DNA from: JBCCZC01 sp039188505
GTDB lineage: Bacteria > Pseudomonadota > Gammaproteobacteria > Xanthomonadales > SZUA-38
Assembly (NCBI GenBank): GCA_039188505.1
Contig: JBCCZC010000064.1
Span: 1 to 17,810 of the forward strand
Direction of reading: 5' to 3'
Length of the DNA: 17,810 bases
The notes below the pieces were generated by a model. The model had not been told where the DNA came from and did not search any database. It worked only from the letters and a program-made list of their open reading frames with translations. Below, piece after piece: positions 7,219-15,300 of this stretch; the stretch's first letter is position 1; every line of letters begins with the position of its first letter. The position numbers were made by a program, and so were the translations under genes.

Positions 7219-7540
7219 CTCATACTCCCGTCTTTCTCATCGAGAATCGATCACAGCGCAGGAGCGCGCGACGTCGATCTGCGTTTGCTTTGCAGCAATG
7301 CTTCACACAGGTACGCGCAAACGGGCCGTCCTTTCGGACCATCGAAGCGACGTAGCGGCGGACACGCCCGATCTGGAAGCGCCGCTTCCGGGCTGGGAGC
7401 GGGCCACTTCAGGCGAGATCGGACCGCTCGCCCCTGCTGCGAGCACTCGGCGGAAGTCAGCCGACGGGCTACACTTCCGGAACATGCGGCCGTCCGGTGA
7501 GCAGCGAATCGGCGTGCCCAGAGACAGCGAGCGGGAGGAC
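7219..7540. other. 322-bp divergent intergenic region (M64-like gene / kinase gene)
   Basis: No supportable gene. It must hold the promoters of both divergent genes, but I see no convincing -35/-10 pair. It contains a widely spaced 7-bp inverted repeat (CGTTTGC 7282-7288 / GCAAACG 7317-7323) and a compact hairpin near the kinase start, listed separately. The kinase frame stays open through this region, but the translation there shows no kinase-family character. Confidence 0.5.
7451..7479 (+). promoter_or_regulatory. Hairpin in the leader of the kinase-sigma operon
   Basis: CGGAAGT (7451-7457) pairs with ACTTCCG (7473-7479). Inside, AGCC (7459-7462) pairs with GGCT (7467-7470) around loop GACG. 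This gives 11 pairs with a small asymmetric bulge, about 60 nt before the proposed kinase start. It could be an operator (near-palindrome) or an mRNA structure. Confidence 0.3.
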
Positions 7541-9901
7541 ATGGACGACCGGGGCTGGAAACGTGCGCAGGAGTTCTTCGAGGAACTCGTCGACCTGGAG
7601 CCGTCGGAGCAGCAGGCGCGGCTGGCGGCGGCAGGCCACGATTCCAAGCTCTGCGAGCGCGTTGCCGCGATGCTCGCCGACGACGCGGGGCTCGATGCCG
7701 ATGTGGTGCACGAGCGCGCGATGGCGGGGCTGGAGCCGTCGCTTGCGGGACATCGCGTGGGTCCTTATCGCGTGCTCAGACAGCTCGGCCAGGGCGGCAT
7801 GGGGCTCGTCTATCTGGCGGAGCGCGATGGTGACGACACGCCCCCCCAGGTGGCCATCAAACTCCTGCGTCGCGGCCTCGACCCGCGGCGGTTCCGGATG
7901 GAGCGCTCGGTACTGGAGCGGCTGCACCATCCGCACATTGCCCGCCTGATCGACGGGGGCAGCCTCGAGGACGGCCGCCCCTACGTCGTGATGGAATACA
8001 TCGACGGTCAACCGATTGATGTCTACTGCGACGGCGCGGATCTCGGCCTCGAGGCGCGCATCAGGCTCGTGCTGGATCTCTGCGCGGCTGTCGAGCATGC
8101 CCATCGAAACCTGGTCATTCATCGAGACCTCAAGCCGGCGAATATCCTCATCGATCCTTCCGGTACGCTGAAGCTGCTCGATTTCGGCATTGCCAAGCTA
8201 ATGGAGCCGGATCTCGTCACGACCCGGACCGGCGAGCGACGTCTCACGCCCGCCTACGCCAGCCCGGAGCAGATTCAGGGACAGCCGGTCAGCACGGTCA
8301 GCGATGTCTATTCGCTCGGTGTGCTCCTGTACGAGCTGCTGTGCGGTTGCCGGCCGTTCGCGGCGCTGGAAAAACGCCCGCGGGCCTTTGAGCGGGCCGT
8401 GCTCGATCGGGAGCCCCGCAAGCCGAGCCAGGCGAGTCGGGCATCGGCCCGGCCCTGGGCCCGAGCCCTGCGGGGGGATCTCGACACCATCATCCTGAAG
8501 GCACTCCGCGCGGAACCGTCGCGGCGCTATTCGTCCGTGCAGGCACTGGCGACGGACCTTGATCGCCAGCTGCGCGGGCACCCGATTCGGGCGCGGCCGG
8601 CGGGGCCCTTGCTACGCCTGGGCAAGTTCGTCGGCCGCCACCGGGTGGCGACGACGACCGTCCTGGTCGCCGTCGCGGTGGCCATGGTCCAGCAGCAGCG
8701 CGTCCTGCGCGAACGTGACGTGGCCGCGCAGCAGCGCGACCAGGCGCGCCTCGAGCGGGATCTGGCGCAGCGCGAGCGCGATGCGGCGGCGGCAAACCCT
8801 TTCTACATGATCGACCTGTTCTCCGCGGCGGCCACGGACGACGAGCCGGTCCCGACGCGAGAACTGGTCGACCAGGGCGTCCGGGAGATGTCCGAGCAGT
8901 TCGCCGACGATCCTGTGGTGCACGCCCAGCTCGCCGCGAACATGGGCTCGCTCTACCAGGCGATGGGGCGCTACCAGTCGGCCGCCCGACTCTACGGCGA
9001 AGCCCTGGCGCTGGAGCGCCAGCTCAACGGCGATGACTCACCGGTGGTCGCTGACGCCCTGCTGCGCCTCTCGCGCCTCCATTTCTACAAGGGCCTCTAC
9101 GACGAGGCCGAACCGCTGGCGCGGGAAGCGCTTGCGATTTTCGATCAGACCAGGACGGCAGACGATGCTGCGCGAGCGAGCGCCCTCGATCTGCTCGGCA
9201 GCATCCAACGCTACCGGGGCAGCACCGCCGAGGCCGAGCAGCTCCTTCGCGAGGGCTTGAGGCTTCGCCGGGACTCGCTGGGCGACCAGCACGGAGACAC
9301 GGGAACCAGCTTCAACAACCTCGCCGGACTGTTCAAGGACCAGGGCCGCTACGACGAGTCCATTGCGCTCTACGAGCAGGCCGTGGCGGCCTTTGCGGCC
9401 GGTCGGGGCGAGAGCCACCCGGATCTCATCATGGGCCTGAACAACCTGGCCCAGGCGCTCCATGGCGCCGGACGCCTCGACGCGGCGGAGCGCAGCTACC
9501 GCGACGCGCTGGCTCGTCATCGGGAGTTCCTGGGCGAGGCGCAGCCGAGCATCGCCGACATCTTGGAGAATCTCGGCGTCCTGCTGATGGAGCTGGGCGA
9601 GCTGGACGAAGCTAGACCGCTGCTGGAACAGGCCCTTGCCAGCCGTCACGAATGGCTCGGGGAAGGCCATCCCCGAACCGGCAACACCTATTCGAACCTC
9701 GGTCGGCTGCTGCTCCTGAGCGGCGACGAGGCCGCATCGCGGCAACACCTCGAGGCGGCTCAGCGCATCTTCATGGCGAGCCTCGGTGAATCCCACTGGC
9801 GAACTGCCGCCGAAACGGCCCGATTGGCCGAGCTCGCGGAGGTGCCTGGTGATTCGATCTCGACAGGGCGCAGCGACGCAGAAAACGGGCGGCAGGATTG
9901 A
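7541..9901 (+). CDS. Membrane-anchored Ser/Thr protein kinase with TPR repeats
   Basis: 786 residues. The first 65 form a small helical domain (MDDRGWKRAQEFFEELVDL) typical of this kinase group. The Hanks-type kinase domain runs from about 74 to 345: glycine loop LGQGGMGLVYLAE (82-94), catalytic lysine VAIK (K107), HRDLKPAN (194-201, D196), DFG (214-216), then LTPAYASPEQ and DVYSLGVLLYELL. All catalytic residues are present, so it should be active. One hydrophobic segment (about 369-384, VATTTVLVAVAVAMV) is followed by a charged coiled-coil-like stretch (385-420). About 440-770 is TPR-type repeats (for example DTGTSFNNLAGLFKDQGRYD), presumably on the other side of the inner membrane as sensor or scaffold. 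ATG 7541 matches the family start; GGGAGGA lies unusually close (1 nt), and ATG 7484 or GTG 7514 are alternatives. It overlaps nothing and sits 12 bp before the sigma gene. Confidence 0.9.
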   Translation: MDDRGWKRAQEFFEELVDLEPSEQQARLAAAGHDSKLCERVAAMLADDAGLDADVVHERAMAGLEPSLAGHRVGPYRVLRQLGQGGMGLVYLAERDGDDTPPQVAIKLLRRGLDPRRFRMERSVLERLHHPHIARLIDGGSLEDGRPYVVMEYIDGQPIDVYCDGADLGLEARIRLVLDLCAAVEHAHRNLVIHRDLKPANILIDPSGTLKLLDFGIAKLMEPDLVTTRTGERRLTPAYASPEQIQGQPVSTVSDVYSLGVLLYELLCGCRPFAALEKRPRAFERAVLDREPRKPSQASRASARPWARALRGDLDTIILKALRAEPSRRYSSVQALATDLDRQLRGHPIRARPAGPLLRLGKFVGRHRVATTTVLVAVAVAMVQQQRVLRERDVAAQQRDQARLERDLAQRERDAAAANPFYMIDLFSAAATDDEPVPTRELVDQGVREMSEQFADDPVVHAQLAANMGSLYQAMGRYQSAARLYGEALALERQLNGDDSPVVADALLRLSRLHFYKGLYDEAEPLAREALAIFDQTRTADDAARASALDLLGSIQRYRGSTAEAEQLLREGLRLRRDSLGDQHGDTGTSFNNLAGLFKDQGRYDESIALYEQAVAAFAAGRGESHPDLIMGLNNLAQALHGAGRLDAAERSYRDALARHREFLGEAQPSIADILENLGVLLMELGELDEARPLLEQALASRHEWLGEGHPRTGNTYSNLGRLLLLSGDEAASRQHLEAAQRIFMASLGESHWRTAAETARLAELAEVPGDSISTGRSDAENGRQD

Positions 9902-9913
9902 CGGAGTGAGAGC

Positions 9914-10504
9914 TTGAGCGATACCCCCGAAAGCGACGCTGCCGCCTCGTCCAGCGAGGACATCACCCTCGCGCTGGCGCGGTGGCAGGACGGGCAGAGC
10001 GGGGCTGACCACCGCCTCATGGCGCTGGTCTATCCGGTGCTGCACCGCATCGCGGCGGCACGTCTCGCCGGCGAACACCGCGCCACGCTCCAGACCACCG
10101 AGCTGGTGCACGAGGCCTATCTGAAACTGGTCGATCAGCAGGGCACGGAGTGGAAGAACCGCAACCACTTCTTCGCGGTGGCGTCGCTCGTCGTCCGCCG
10201 GATCCTCGTCGACCACGCACGCCGGCGGGCCAGCGGCAAGCGCGGCGGCGGCGTCCTGGCCGTGACCTTCGACGAGGAGCTGTGCGCCACCGGTCAAGCA
10301 CCGATCGATTGGCTCGGGCTCGACGATTGCCTCGATGACCTGGCGCGGATCGACGCTGCGGCTGCCCGGGTGGTCGAGCTGCGCTTCTTCGCCGGCATGA
10401 GCATCGACGATTCGGCGGAGGCGCTGGGGCTGGGCCGCACCACGGTCGTCCGCAAATGGCGCTTCGCCAAGGTGTTTCTCGAGGAGAACTGGCAGCGGGA
10501 TTGA
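9914..10504 (+). CDS. ECF-like sigma factor (Sigma70_ECF / Sig-70_X6 type)
   Basis: 196 residues with the layout of the PF07638/TIGR02999 sigma factors: DITLALARWQDG, MALVYPVLHRIAAARL, TTELVHEAYLKL (61-72), then NHFFAVASLVVRRILVDHAR for region 2, and VVELRFFAGMSIDDSAEALGLGRTTVVRKW as the region 4 helix-turn-helix. It should direct RNA polymerase to a dedicated promoter set. Region 2.2 has LQTTELVHEAYL in place of the common DAED acidic motif, leaving two adjacent threonines (T61, T62). The start is a TTG at 9914 with GGAGTGAG in front; no in-frame ATG fits before the conserved region. It follows the kinase gene by 12 bp, so the two are very probably one transcript. The sigma is a natural candidate kinase target. 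No classical anti-sigma gene adjoins it. Confidence 0.9.
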   Translation: MSDTPESDAAASSSEDITLALARWQDGQSGADHRLMALVYPVLHRIAAARLAGEHRATLQTTELVHEAYLKLVDQQGTEWKNRNHFFAVASLVVRRILVDHARRRASGKRGGGVLAVTFDEELCATGQAPIDWLGLDDCLDDLARIDAAAARVVELRFFAGMSIDDSAEALGLGRTTVVRKWRFAKVFLEENWQRD

Positions 10505-10529
10505 TCCGCTCGCTGGGCACCACCTAGCT

Positions 10530-10547
10530 GACTTGGACGCCCAAGTC
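10530..10547 (+). terminator. Hairpin after the kinase-sigma operon
   Basis: GACTTGG (10530-10536) and CCAAGTC (10541-10547) form a perfect 7-bp stem with loop ACGC, 26 nt past the sigma stop. No U tract follows directly, so it is a candidate terminator or 3'-end structure only. Confidence 0.4.
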
Positions 10548-10846
10548 TGGCGGTGTCGCCCGCGCATCTTTTGGGCTGATCGCGGAGCAAGCGCGGAAGG
10601 CCTGCTGCCGGCGACCTCGGTGATATCTGCAAGGCCGAGCCGAAGTTGCTAGAGGCTGGTGGACTACGGGCGTTCTTTTTACCCCAGCTGCCGATCCAAT
10701 CGGTCGACACCTCGCGCAGATCGTAGGTCGCGAGGACCCTTGCCTTGCTGATCAAGAACCCTCGCCGCCATCGAGGCGTTCCCATGCTCGAGGGAGGCCT
10801 TCTTGGGCTCGCCTCGGCAAGGGAAGGTTCGCGAGCGCGGTCTATC

Positions 10847-10875
10847 TTGATTAGTCAACGGTCATTGACTAACCT
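10847..10875 (+). promoter_or_regulatory. Palindromic operator candidate with overlapping promoter-like hexamers
   Basis: TTAGTCAA (10851-10858) is repeated inverted as TTGACTAA (10865-10872), perfect 8-bp arms around CGGTCA. TTGATT (10847-10852) and TAACCT (10870-10875) are 17 bp apart and could be a weak -35/-10 pair enclosing the palindrome. It lies about 190 bp before the sigma start. A regulator-binding site is plausible; no cognate regulator is encoded beside it. Confidence 0.4.
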
Positions 10876-11061
10876 TTCGGTCCTGGCAAAAAGGTGCTCA
10901 TCGGCTCGAGCGCTCGGCTGGTCAGGATCGTTTCTTTTCCCTGCCAAGAGACGTCGCCAGCGGTCTCCTCTCAGCGAGGCGACCGGGGACCCGCGCCTTG
11001 CGACCGATTTTCCAATGGGTGCACGTCCAAGACGTATCAACACGAGAGCGAGTCCAAGAAC

Positions 11062-11667
11062 GTGACGCTGCACAGCGAAGACCGGGCCATGGCGCGACGG
11101 CTGATTAGAGGGGACCGCCGCGCCTTCGACCGGTTCTTTCGAGACAACTTTCCGAGGCTCTTCCGCTTTGCAATCGCGCGCCTTCACGGAGATGAGCAGG
11201 CAACCGCGGAGGTGGTTCTGAAGTCCCTCAACAAGGCCATCAGCAAGCTCGACCAGTACCGCGGTGAGGCGGCGATGTTCACCTGGCTCTGCGCCATCTG
11301 CCGCAACGACATCGTGGACCATCTACGTGCCATCGGTCGCTACCGCGAACATATTGTTCTGGTGGAGGACTCGCCCGAGGTCCAGGCGGTCGTCGACTCG
11401 CTGGCGGCCGGCGTCTCGATGAGCCCCGAGGCGAATCAGAACCGTCGGGACGCGCTGCGGCTGATCCAGGTCGCCCTGGACCAGCTGCCCCCGAGCTATG
11501 GCGATGCGCTGGAATGGAAGTACATCGAAGGTTTCTCGGTCGCGGAGATCGCCGAGCGCCTCTGTGTTGGACGGGAGGCTGCGCAATCGCTGCTGGCTCG
11601 GGCGAAGCGCGCATTTCGAGAGACCTACAGCGCGCTGACGGCCCAGGGCGCGGAGACGCTGCCATGA
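11062..11667 (+). CDS. ECF-type RNA polymerase sigma factor (FecI-like position)
   Basis: 201 residues. Region 2 runs from EDRAMARRLIRGDRRAFDRF (6-25) through LDQYRGEAAMFTWLCAICRND (63-83). Region 4 is QLPPSYGDALEWKYIEGFSV followed by AEIAERLCVGREAAQSLLARAKRAF, a clear helix-turn-helix. The region 2.2 segment reads GDEQATAEVVLKSLNKAI, without the usual DAED and without the usual Q-E pair. The start is taken as GTG 11062, because homology reaches upstream of the in-frame ATG at 11089; the ribosome-binding site is poor, so the start is uncertain. Its stop overlaps the start of the FecR-like gene (ATGA, 11664-11667), showing translational coupling. The gene order predicts that it is held by that FecR protein at the inner membrane and released when the receptor downstream is occupied. 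Confidence 0.9.
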   Translation: MTLHSEDRAMARRLIRGDRRAFDRFFRDNFPRLFRFAIARLHGDEQATAEVVLKSLNKAISKLDQYRGEAAMFTWLCAICRNDIVDHLRAIGRYREHIVLVEDSPEVQAVVDSLAAGVSMSPEANQNRRDALRLIQVALDQLPPSYGDALEWKYIEGFSVAEIAERLCVGREAAQSLLARAKRAFRETYSALTAQGAETLP

Positions 11668-12632
11668 GGAATGATCATCCCATGAACGAATTGACCGACG
11701 AACTGCTGGAATCGTTGCTTCGCCAGGCGGGGCCGCGCCCGGTAGCGCCCCAGGATATCGCCGCCCGGGTGCGTTCCGGCGTCGAGGCGCATTGGGAGGC
11801 CACGGTGGCAGATCGGCGACGCCGTCGCTTGGGCCAGCTGACCGTAGCGGTTGCGGCATCACTGGCGCTGGCCTTCCTCACCTTACTAAAGCTTCCTCCG
11901 GCCACCGGGCCGTCGCCCGCGCTGACCGTGTCGGTGGTCCGGGCGGCGGGGGAAGTGATGGTCGACGGCGCGCCGCTGGTCACGGACACCCGACTTAAAC
12001 CCGGCAGTCGGCTCGTGACCGGGGCTGGCCGTGTTGCGCTGCGTTGGGGTGCCGAGCTCAGCCTGCGGCTCGACGAGGAGACCACCGTGGTGCGGGTCGA
12101 CGACGAGACGGTCCATCTACGGTCCGGGCAGCTCTACGTTGATTCCGGTAATGGTAGTGATGCACTGACGATCCGCACGAAGCATGGGCGCGTTTCCCAT
12201 GTCGGAACGCAGTACCTCGTACTGGCGCGGGAGGACCGCATGAACGCACTGGTCCGATCCGGCCGCATCAGCGTGTCGCTCGGCCAGGCGATGGTCTTCG
12301 CAGACAAGGGAGAGACGCTCGAGATCGTTACCGGCGCCGAGACGAATCGCGGCACCGTCGAAGCCGACAGCGAGCGCTGGACGTGGGCGCGCCAGATCGC
12401 CCCTCCCTTCGACGCTGATGGTCGAACGCTCGCGCAATTTCTCGACTGGGTCGCTCGGGAGTCGGGGCTGCGCCTACGGTTTGGCTCGGGCGAGGCACGT
12501 GCGATCGCCTCGCGCAGCACGCTCCGCGGTTCGGTCACGCTCGAGCCGATGGAAGCCTTGCCGATCGTCCTGGAGACGAGCGATCTCCGCGCAACGGTCA
12601 CGGAGGGAACGATCCTGGTGGACAAGAGGTAG
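11664..12632 (+). CDS. FecR-like anti-sigma / sigma regulator
   Basis: 322 residues. The N-terminal cytoplasmic segment (1-52) includes NELTDELLESLLRQ and a basic cluster ADRRRRRLG. One transmembrane helix follows at about 56-77 (LTVAVAASLALAFLTLL). The periplasmic FecR domain (about 90-210) shows VRAAGEVMVDGAPLV, LKPGSRLVTGAGRVALRW, VHLRSGQLYVDSG and THVGTQY-like HVGTQYLVLA. The C-terminal 75 residues (ADGRTLAQFLDWVARESGLR onward) resemble the STN/secretin-type fold that closes many FecR proteins and is thought to contact the receptor's signalling domain. ATG 11664 overlaps the sigma stop and has GGAGAC upstream; ATG 11682 is an alternative. FecR proteins pass a signal from an outer-membrane receptor to a sigma factor. 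The N-terminal segment lacks the tryptophan-rich pattern of E. coli FecR. Confidence 0.9.
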   Translation: MRNDHPMNELTDELLESLLRQAGPRPVAPQDIAARVRSGVEAHWEATVADRRRRRLGQLTVAVAASLALAFLTLLKLPPATGPSPALTVSVVRAAGEVMVDGAPLVTDTRLKPGSRLVTGAGRVALRWGAELSLRLDEETTVVRVDDETVHLRSGQLYVDSGNGSDALTIRTKHGRVSHVGTQYLVLAREDRMNALVRSGRISVSLGQAMVFADKGETLEIVTGAETNRGTVEADSERWTWARQIAPPFDADGRTLAQFLDWVARESGLRLRFGSGEARAIASRSTLRGSVTLEPMEALPIVLETSDLRATVTEGTILVDKR

Positions 12633-12646
12633 AGAAACACGCGCAC

Positions 12647-15178
12647 ATGCCCGCCCACGGCTTTCAATTGCGGTTCGCGATGCTTCTGCCGATCTTCCTG
12701 GCGGTGACGACCGCGGCCGCCGGTGCGAAGCTCGCCGGCCGCAGCGTCGCCGACGTCCTCGACGAATTTCGCGGGGACGGGTTGCCGCTCGTCTATTCGA
12801 CGAGTCTCGTGGGTCGGGATCTATTGGTGCTGCGCGAACCCGCGGACGACGAGCCACAGCAGAGGCTGGAGGCCCTTCTTGCCCCACACGGCCTGGAGCT
12901 GCGCCCCGTGGAGGGCATGTTGCTCGTGGTTCGCGCCGAGGCCGCGACGGTGGCAACACACGGGGACCTGCTGGTCCTAGTCCGACAGGATTCCGGTGCG
13001 CCGATTGCGGGTCCCGTCATCCTCGATGCGGGCACCTTGCCGGCCGTCGAGAGTCACGGCGTCGGCCTCCTGCACTTCACGCAGGTACCGGACGGAACAC
13101 ATGATTTTCTGGTCACAGCGGCCGGCTTCCACGAGCAGCGGCAAGCGATTGAGGTCGAAGCCGGAGGCACGAGCGTCCTGGTGGTCCGTATGGCGCCTGC
13201 ACCGGTCGAGTTGTCGCCACTCGTCGTCTCCAGCAGCCGCTATGCTCTGGAACGAGACGCCACGATGGCGCCTGCCATCCTCGATCGGCGGGCGATCGAA
13301 AGCACACCGGACCTCGGCAATGATCCGCTGCGGGCCGTGCAGCGGCTGCCTGGCGTTGGCGCGGGCGGACTCTCCGCCCAATCCCATATGCGCGGGGGCA
13401 AGCGTGACGAAGTCGGTGTCTACCTGAATGGGCATCAACTGCTCGATCCCTTTCACGTTCGCGATTATCAGAACATCTTCAGCGTGATCGACGTCCGGGC
13501 GATCGCGTCCATGGAGGTCTACACCGGCGGGTTCCCAAGCCGCTACGGAAATCGAACGAGTGGCCTCGTGCTGATCGATGCTGACAATCCCGCGGCCCCG
13601 GGCCGAACTGAACTGGGTTTCAGTACCTACAACGCCTCGATCCTCACGGCTGGCACCGGCCCCGACGGTGAATGGGACTGGCTGGTGTCCGCGCGCTACA
13701 GCACGCTCGACGAATTCATCAACGCGCGCCTGGGCTCGCCTTCGTACTACGACGGTTTCCTCCAGCTCGGCTTCTCGCCAGATGCTGGCACGCGAGTGCT
13801 GGTCAGCGCGCTCGTAGCCGACGATAGGGTGGACATCACCTTGGAGAACGACGGCGAAGAGCAGGAACGCTCATCGAGCGATACGAGAAACCGCCAGTTC
13901 TGGCTGAGCGTGGTGCAGGACTGGACGCCGGCCCTGCACAGCACCACCGTCGTCTCGCACGTGTCCCTCGACAACGAACGCCTCGGCATTCTCGCGGGGC
14001 CGGACGAGATCGACGGTCGGGTCGTCGATCGCCGGGACGTGACGCTCTCGGGTGTCCGCTCGGACTGGCGTCTTTCGATCGACCACCACACGCTGATGGT
14101 AGGCATCGAATATCGCGACGAGGCGGCCAGCTACGACTACACCTCTGACGTTCGTTACCTCGAGGAGACGCCGATCTTCGAAGGCCGCCCGGCATCCGTG
14201 TCACGGCGTACGGTTAGCCGTCGCAGGGGATCGTCGTTTTCGCTCTATCTGGCGGACCGCTGGCGGGTCTCGGAACGCTGGACGCTCGAAGCCGGGGTGC
14301 GCTGGGATCGCCAGACCTATACCCGGACGGAGGACGACTCTCAGATCAGTCCTCGCCTTGCCGCACGGCGCCTGCTGGGCGAGGACGCTGAGCTGCGGTT
14401 GAGCTGGGGGCGCTTTTCCCAGCCCCAGGGTATCGGCGAGCTGCAGGTTGAGGACGGCGTCGACAGCTTTGGTTCGGCGGAGGAGGTGGATCACTGGATT
14501 GCGTCCTATCGGCGTCGCCTTTCTCCCACCATGACGCTGCGGACCGAGGCCTACTACAAGGTGCTGCGCCAACTGCGTCCGCGCTTCGAGAACCTGTTCG
14601 ACCCGCTGGAACTGATTCCCGAACTACAACCCGACCGGATTCGATTGGACCCGACCAGCGGTAGGGCATACGGCGTCGAAGTCTCTCTGGCCCACGCGCC
14701 GGGCGAGTCTTTCAGCTGGTGGGCCAGCTACGCTCTGTCCGACGTCGACGAACGCATCGACGGGCGAACCGAGCCGCGCAGCTGGGACCAGCGCCACGCG
14801 ATCCAAGCGGGCGTGGCCTGGACGCCGGGCGCCTGGGAACTCACATTGGCTGGAAGCTGGCACAGTGGGTGGCCAACGACTGACCTGGCGCTGGTCCGTG
14901 CCGGAAATGCCGAGGATGATCACGGTGCCCCGTTCGTCCTCGATCCGGGGCCGCGAAATGCTGCTTCGCTAGGGAGCTTCGCGTCGATCGACCTTCGGAT
15001 CAGCCGCCGATTCAAGGTAGGAGAAGGAAAGCTCGTGGGATTTTTCGAGCTGACCAACGCGCTGGACCGGGAGAACCCCTGTTGCGTCGACTACGAGTCG
15101 GATGACGGCCAGCTACTTCGCTCGGAGGACAACTGGCTGCCGATCGTCCCGGCGCTCGGGATCAGCTGGGAGTTCTAG
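12647..15178 (+). CDS. TonB-dependent outer-membrane receptor with N-terminal signalling domain
   Basis: 843 residues. A signal peptide (RFAMLLPIFLAVTTAAAGA, about 9-27) precedes an STN-type signalling domain (28-100: GRSVADVLDEFRGDGLPLVY, RLEALLAPHGLELRPV, LLVVRAEA). A carboxypeptidase-regulatory-like beta domain follows (about 102-185). A TonB-box-like stretch, LSPLVVSSSRY, lies at 189-199. The plug has LRAVQRLPGVGAGGLSAQSH, VYLNGHQLLDPFH and MEVYTGGFPSRYGNRTSG. The remainder is a beta-barrel of about 520 residues ending in ISWEF, with the terminal aromatic residue required for outer-membrane insertion. Barrel features include FSLYLADRWRVSERWTLEAGVRWD and FFELTNALDREN. It starts 14 bp after the FecR-like gene, so it is the third gene of the operon. 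The substrate is unknown: the FecA-like layout suggests a siderophore or other scarce nutrient, but STN receptors also take up other ligands. Confidence 0.93.
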   Translation: MPAHGFQLRFAMLLPIFLAVTTAAAGAKLAGRSVADVLDEFRGDGLPLVYSTSLVGRDLLVLREPADDEPQQRLEALLAPHGLELRPVEGMLLVVRAEAATVATHGDLLVLVRQDSGAPIAGPVILDAGTLPAVESHGVGLLHFTQVPDGTHDFLVTAAGFHEQRQAIEVEAGGTSVLVVRMAPAPVELSPLVVSSSRYALERDATMAPAILDRRAIESTPDLGNDPLRAVQRLPGVGAGGLSAQSHMRGGKRDEVGVYLNGHQLLDPFHVRDYQNIFSVIDVRAIASMEVYTGGFPSRYGNRTSGLVLIDADNPAAPGRTELGFSTYNASILTAGTGPDGEWDWLVSARYSTLDEFINARLGSPSYYDGFLQLGFSPDAGTRVLVSALVADDRVDITLENDGEEQERSSSDTRNRQFWLSVVQDWTPALHSTTVVSHVSLDNERLGILAGPDEIDGRVVDRRDVTLSGVRSDWRLSIDHHTLMVGIEYRDEAASYDYTSDVRYLEETPIFEGRPASVSRRTVSRRRGSSFSLYLADRWRVSERWTLEAGVRWDRQTYTRTEDDSQISPRLAARRLLGEDAELRLSWGRFSQPQGIGELQVEDGVDSFGSAEEVDHWIASYRRRLSPTMTLRTEAYYKVLRQLRPRFENLFDPLELIPELQPDRIRLDPTSGRAYGVEVSLAHAPGESFSWWASYALSDVDERIDGRTEPRSWDQRHAIQAGVAWTPGAWELTLAGSWHSGWPTTDLALVRAGNAEDDHGAPFVLDPGPRNAASLGSFASIDLRISRRFKVGEGKLVGFFELTNALDRENPCCVDYESDDGQLLRSEDNWLPIVPALGISWEF

Positions 15179-15300
15179 TGCGGCAGGGCGATTACCCACG
15201 ATGTACCGCGTCCGCAAACAGGTCGCCGCAGGCTGGATCAGGGCGGGTCTCGCTGGGGCTGCGGAAAGCAACCTCCGCGATCGCCCGAGCATCGGACTCG

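Larger units (their letters stand above)
10505..11061. other. 557-bp intergenic region between the two sigma modules
   Basis: No gene recognised on either strand. It is rich in inverted repeats: the 10530-10547 stem; CCGAT/ATCGG (10691-10703, 3-nt loop); CCTCGCG/CGCGAGG (10710-10716 / 10729-10735); and TTAGTCAA/TTGACTAA at 10851-10872. A T run lies at 10676-10680. The part nearest 10840-10900 is less GC-rich and is the likely promoter region of the sigma-FecR-receptor operon. I see no tRNA or attachment-site signature. Confidence 0.5.

Noticed and set aside
7211..7540. 110-codon N-terminal extension of the kinase
   Set aside because: The frame is open but reads as unstructured sequence and would overlap the start of the divergent gene. 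The family's N-terminal helix begins at ATG 7541.
9038..10567. 509-codon minus-strand open frame
   Set aside because: Shadow of the kinase TPR region and sigma gene; no motifs.
10505..11061. Possible mobile element or integration site in the large intergenic region
   Set aside because: Inverted repeats are short and mutually unrelated, there is no transposase or integrase fragment, no tRNA and no flanking direct repeat that I can find.
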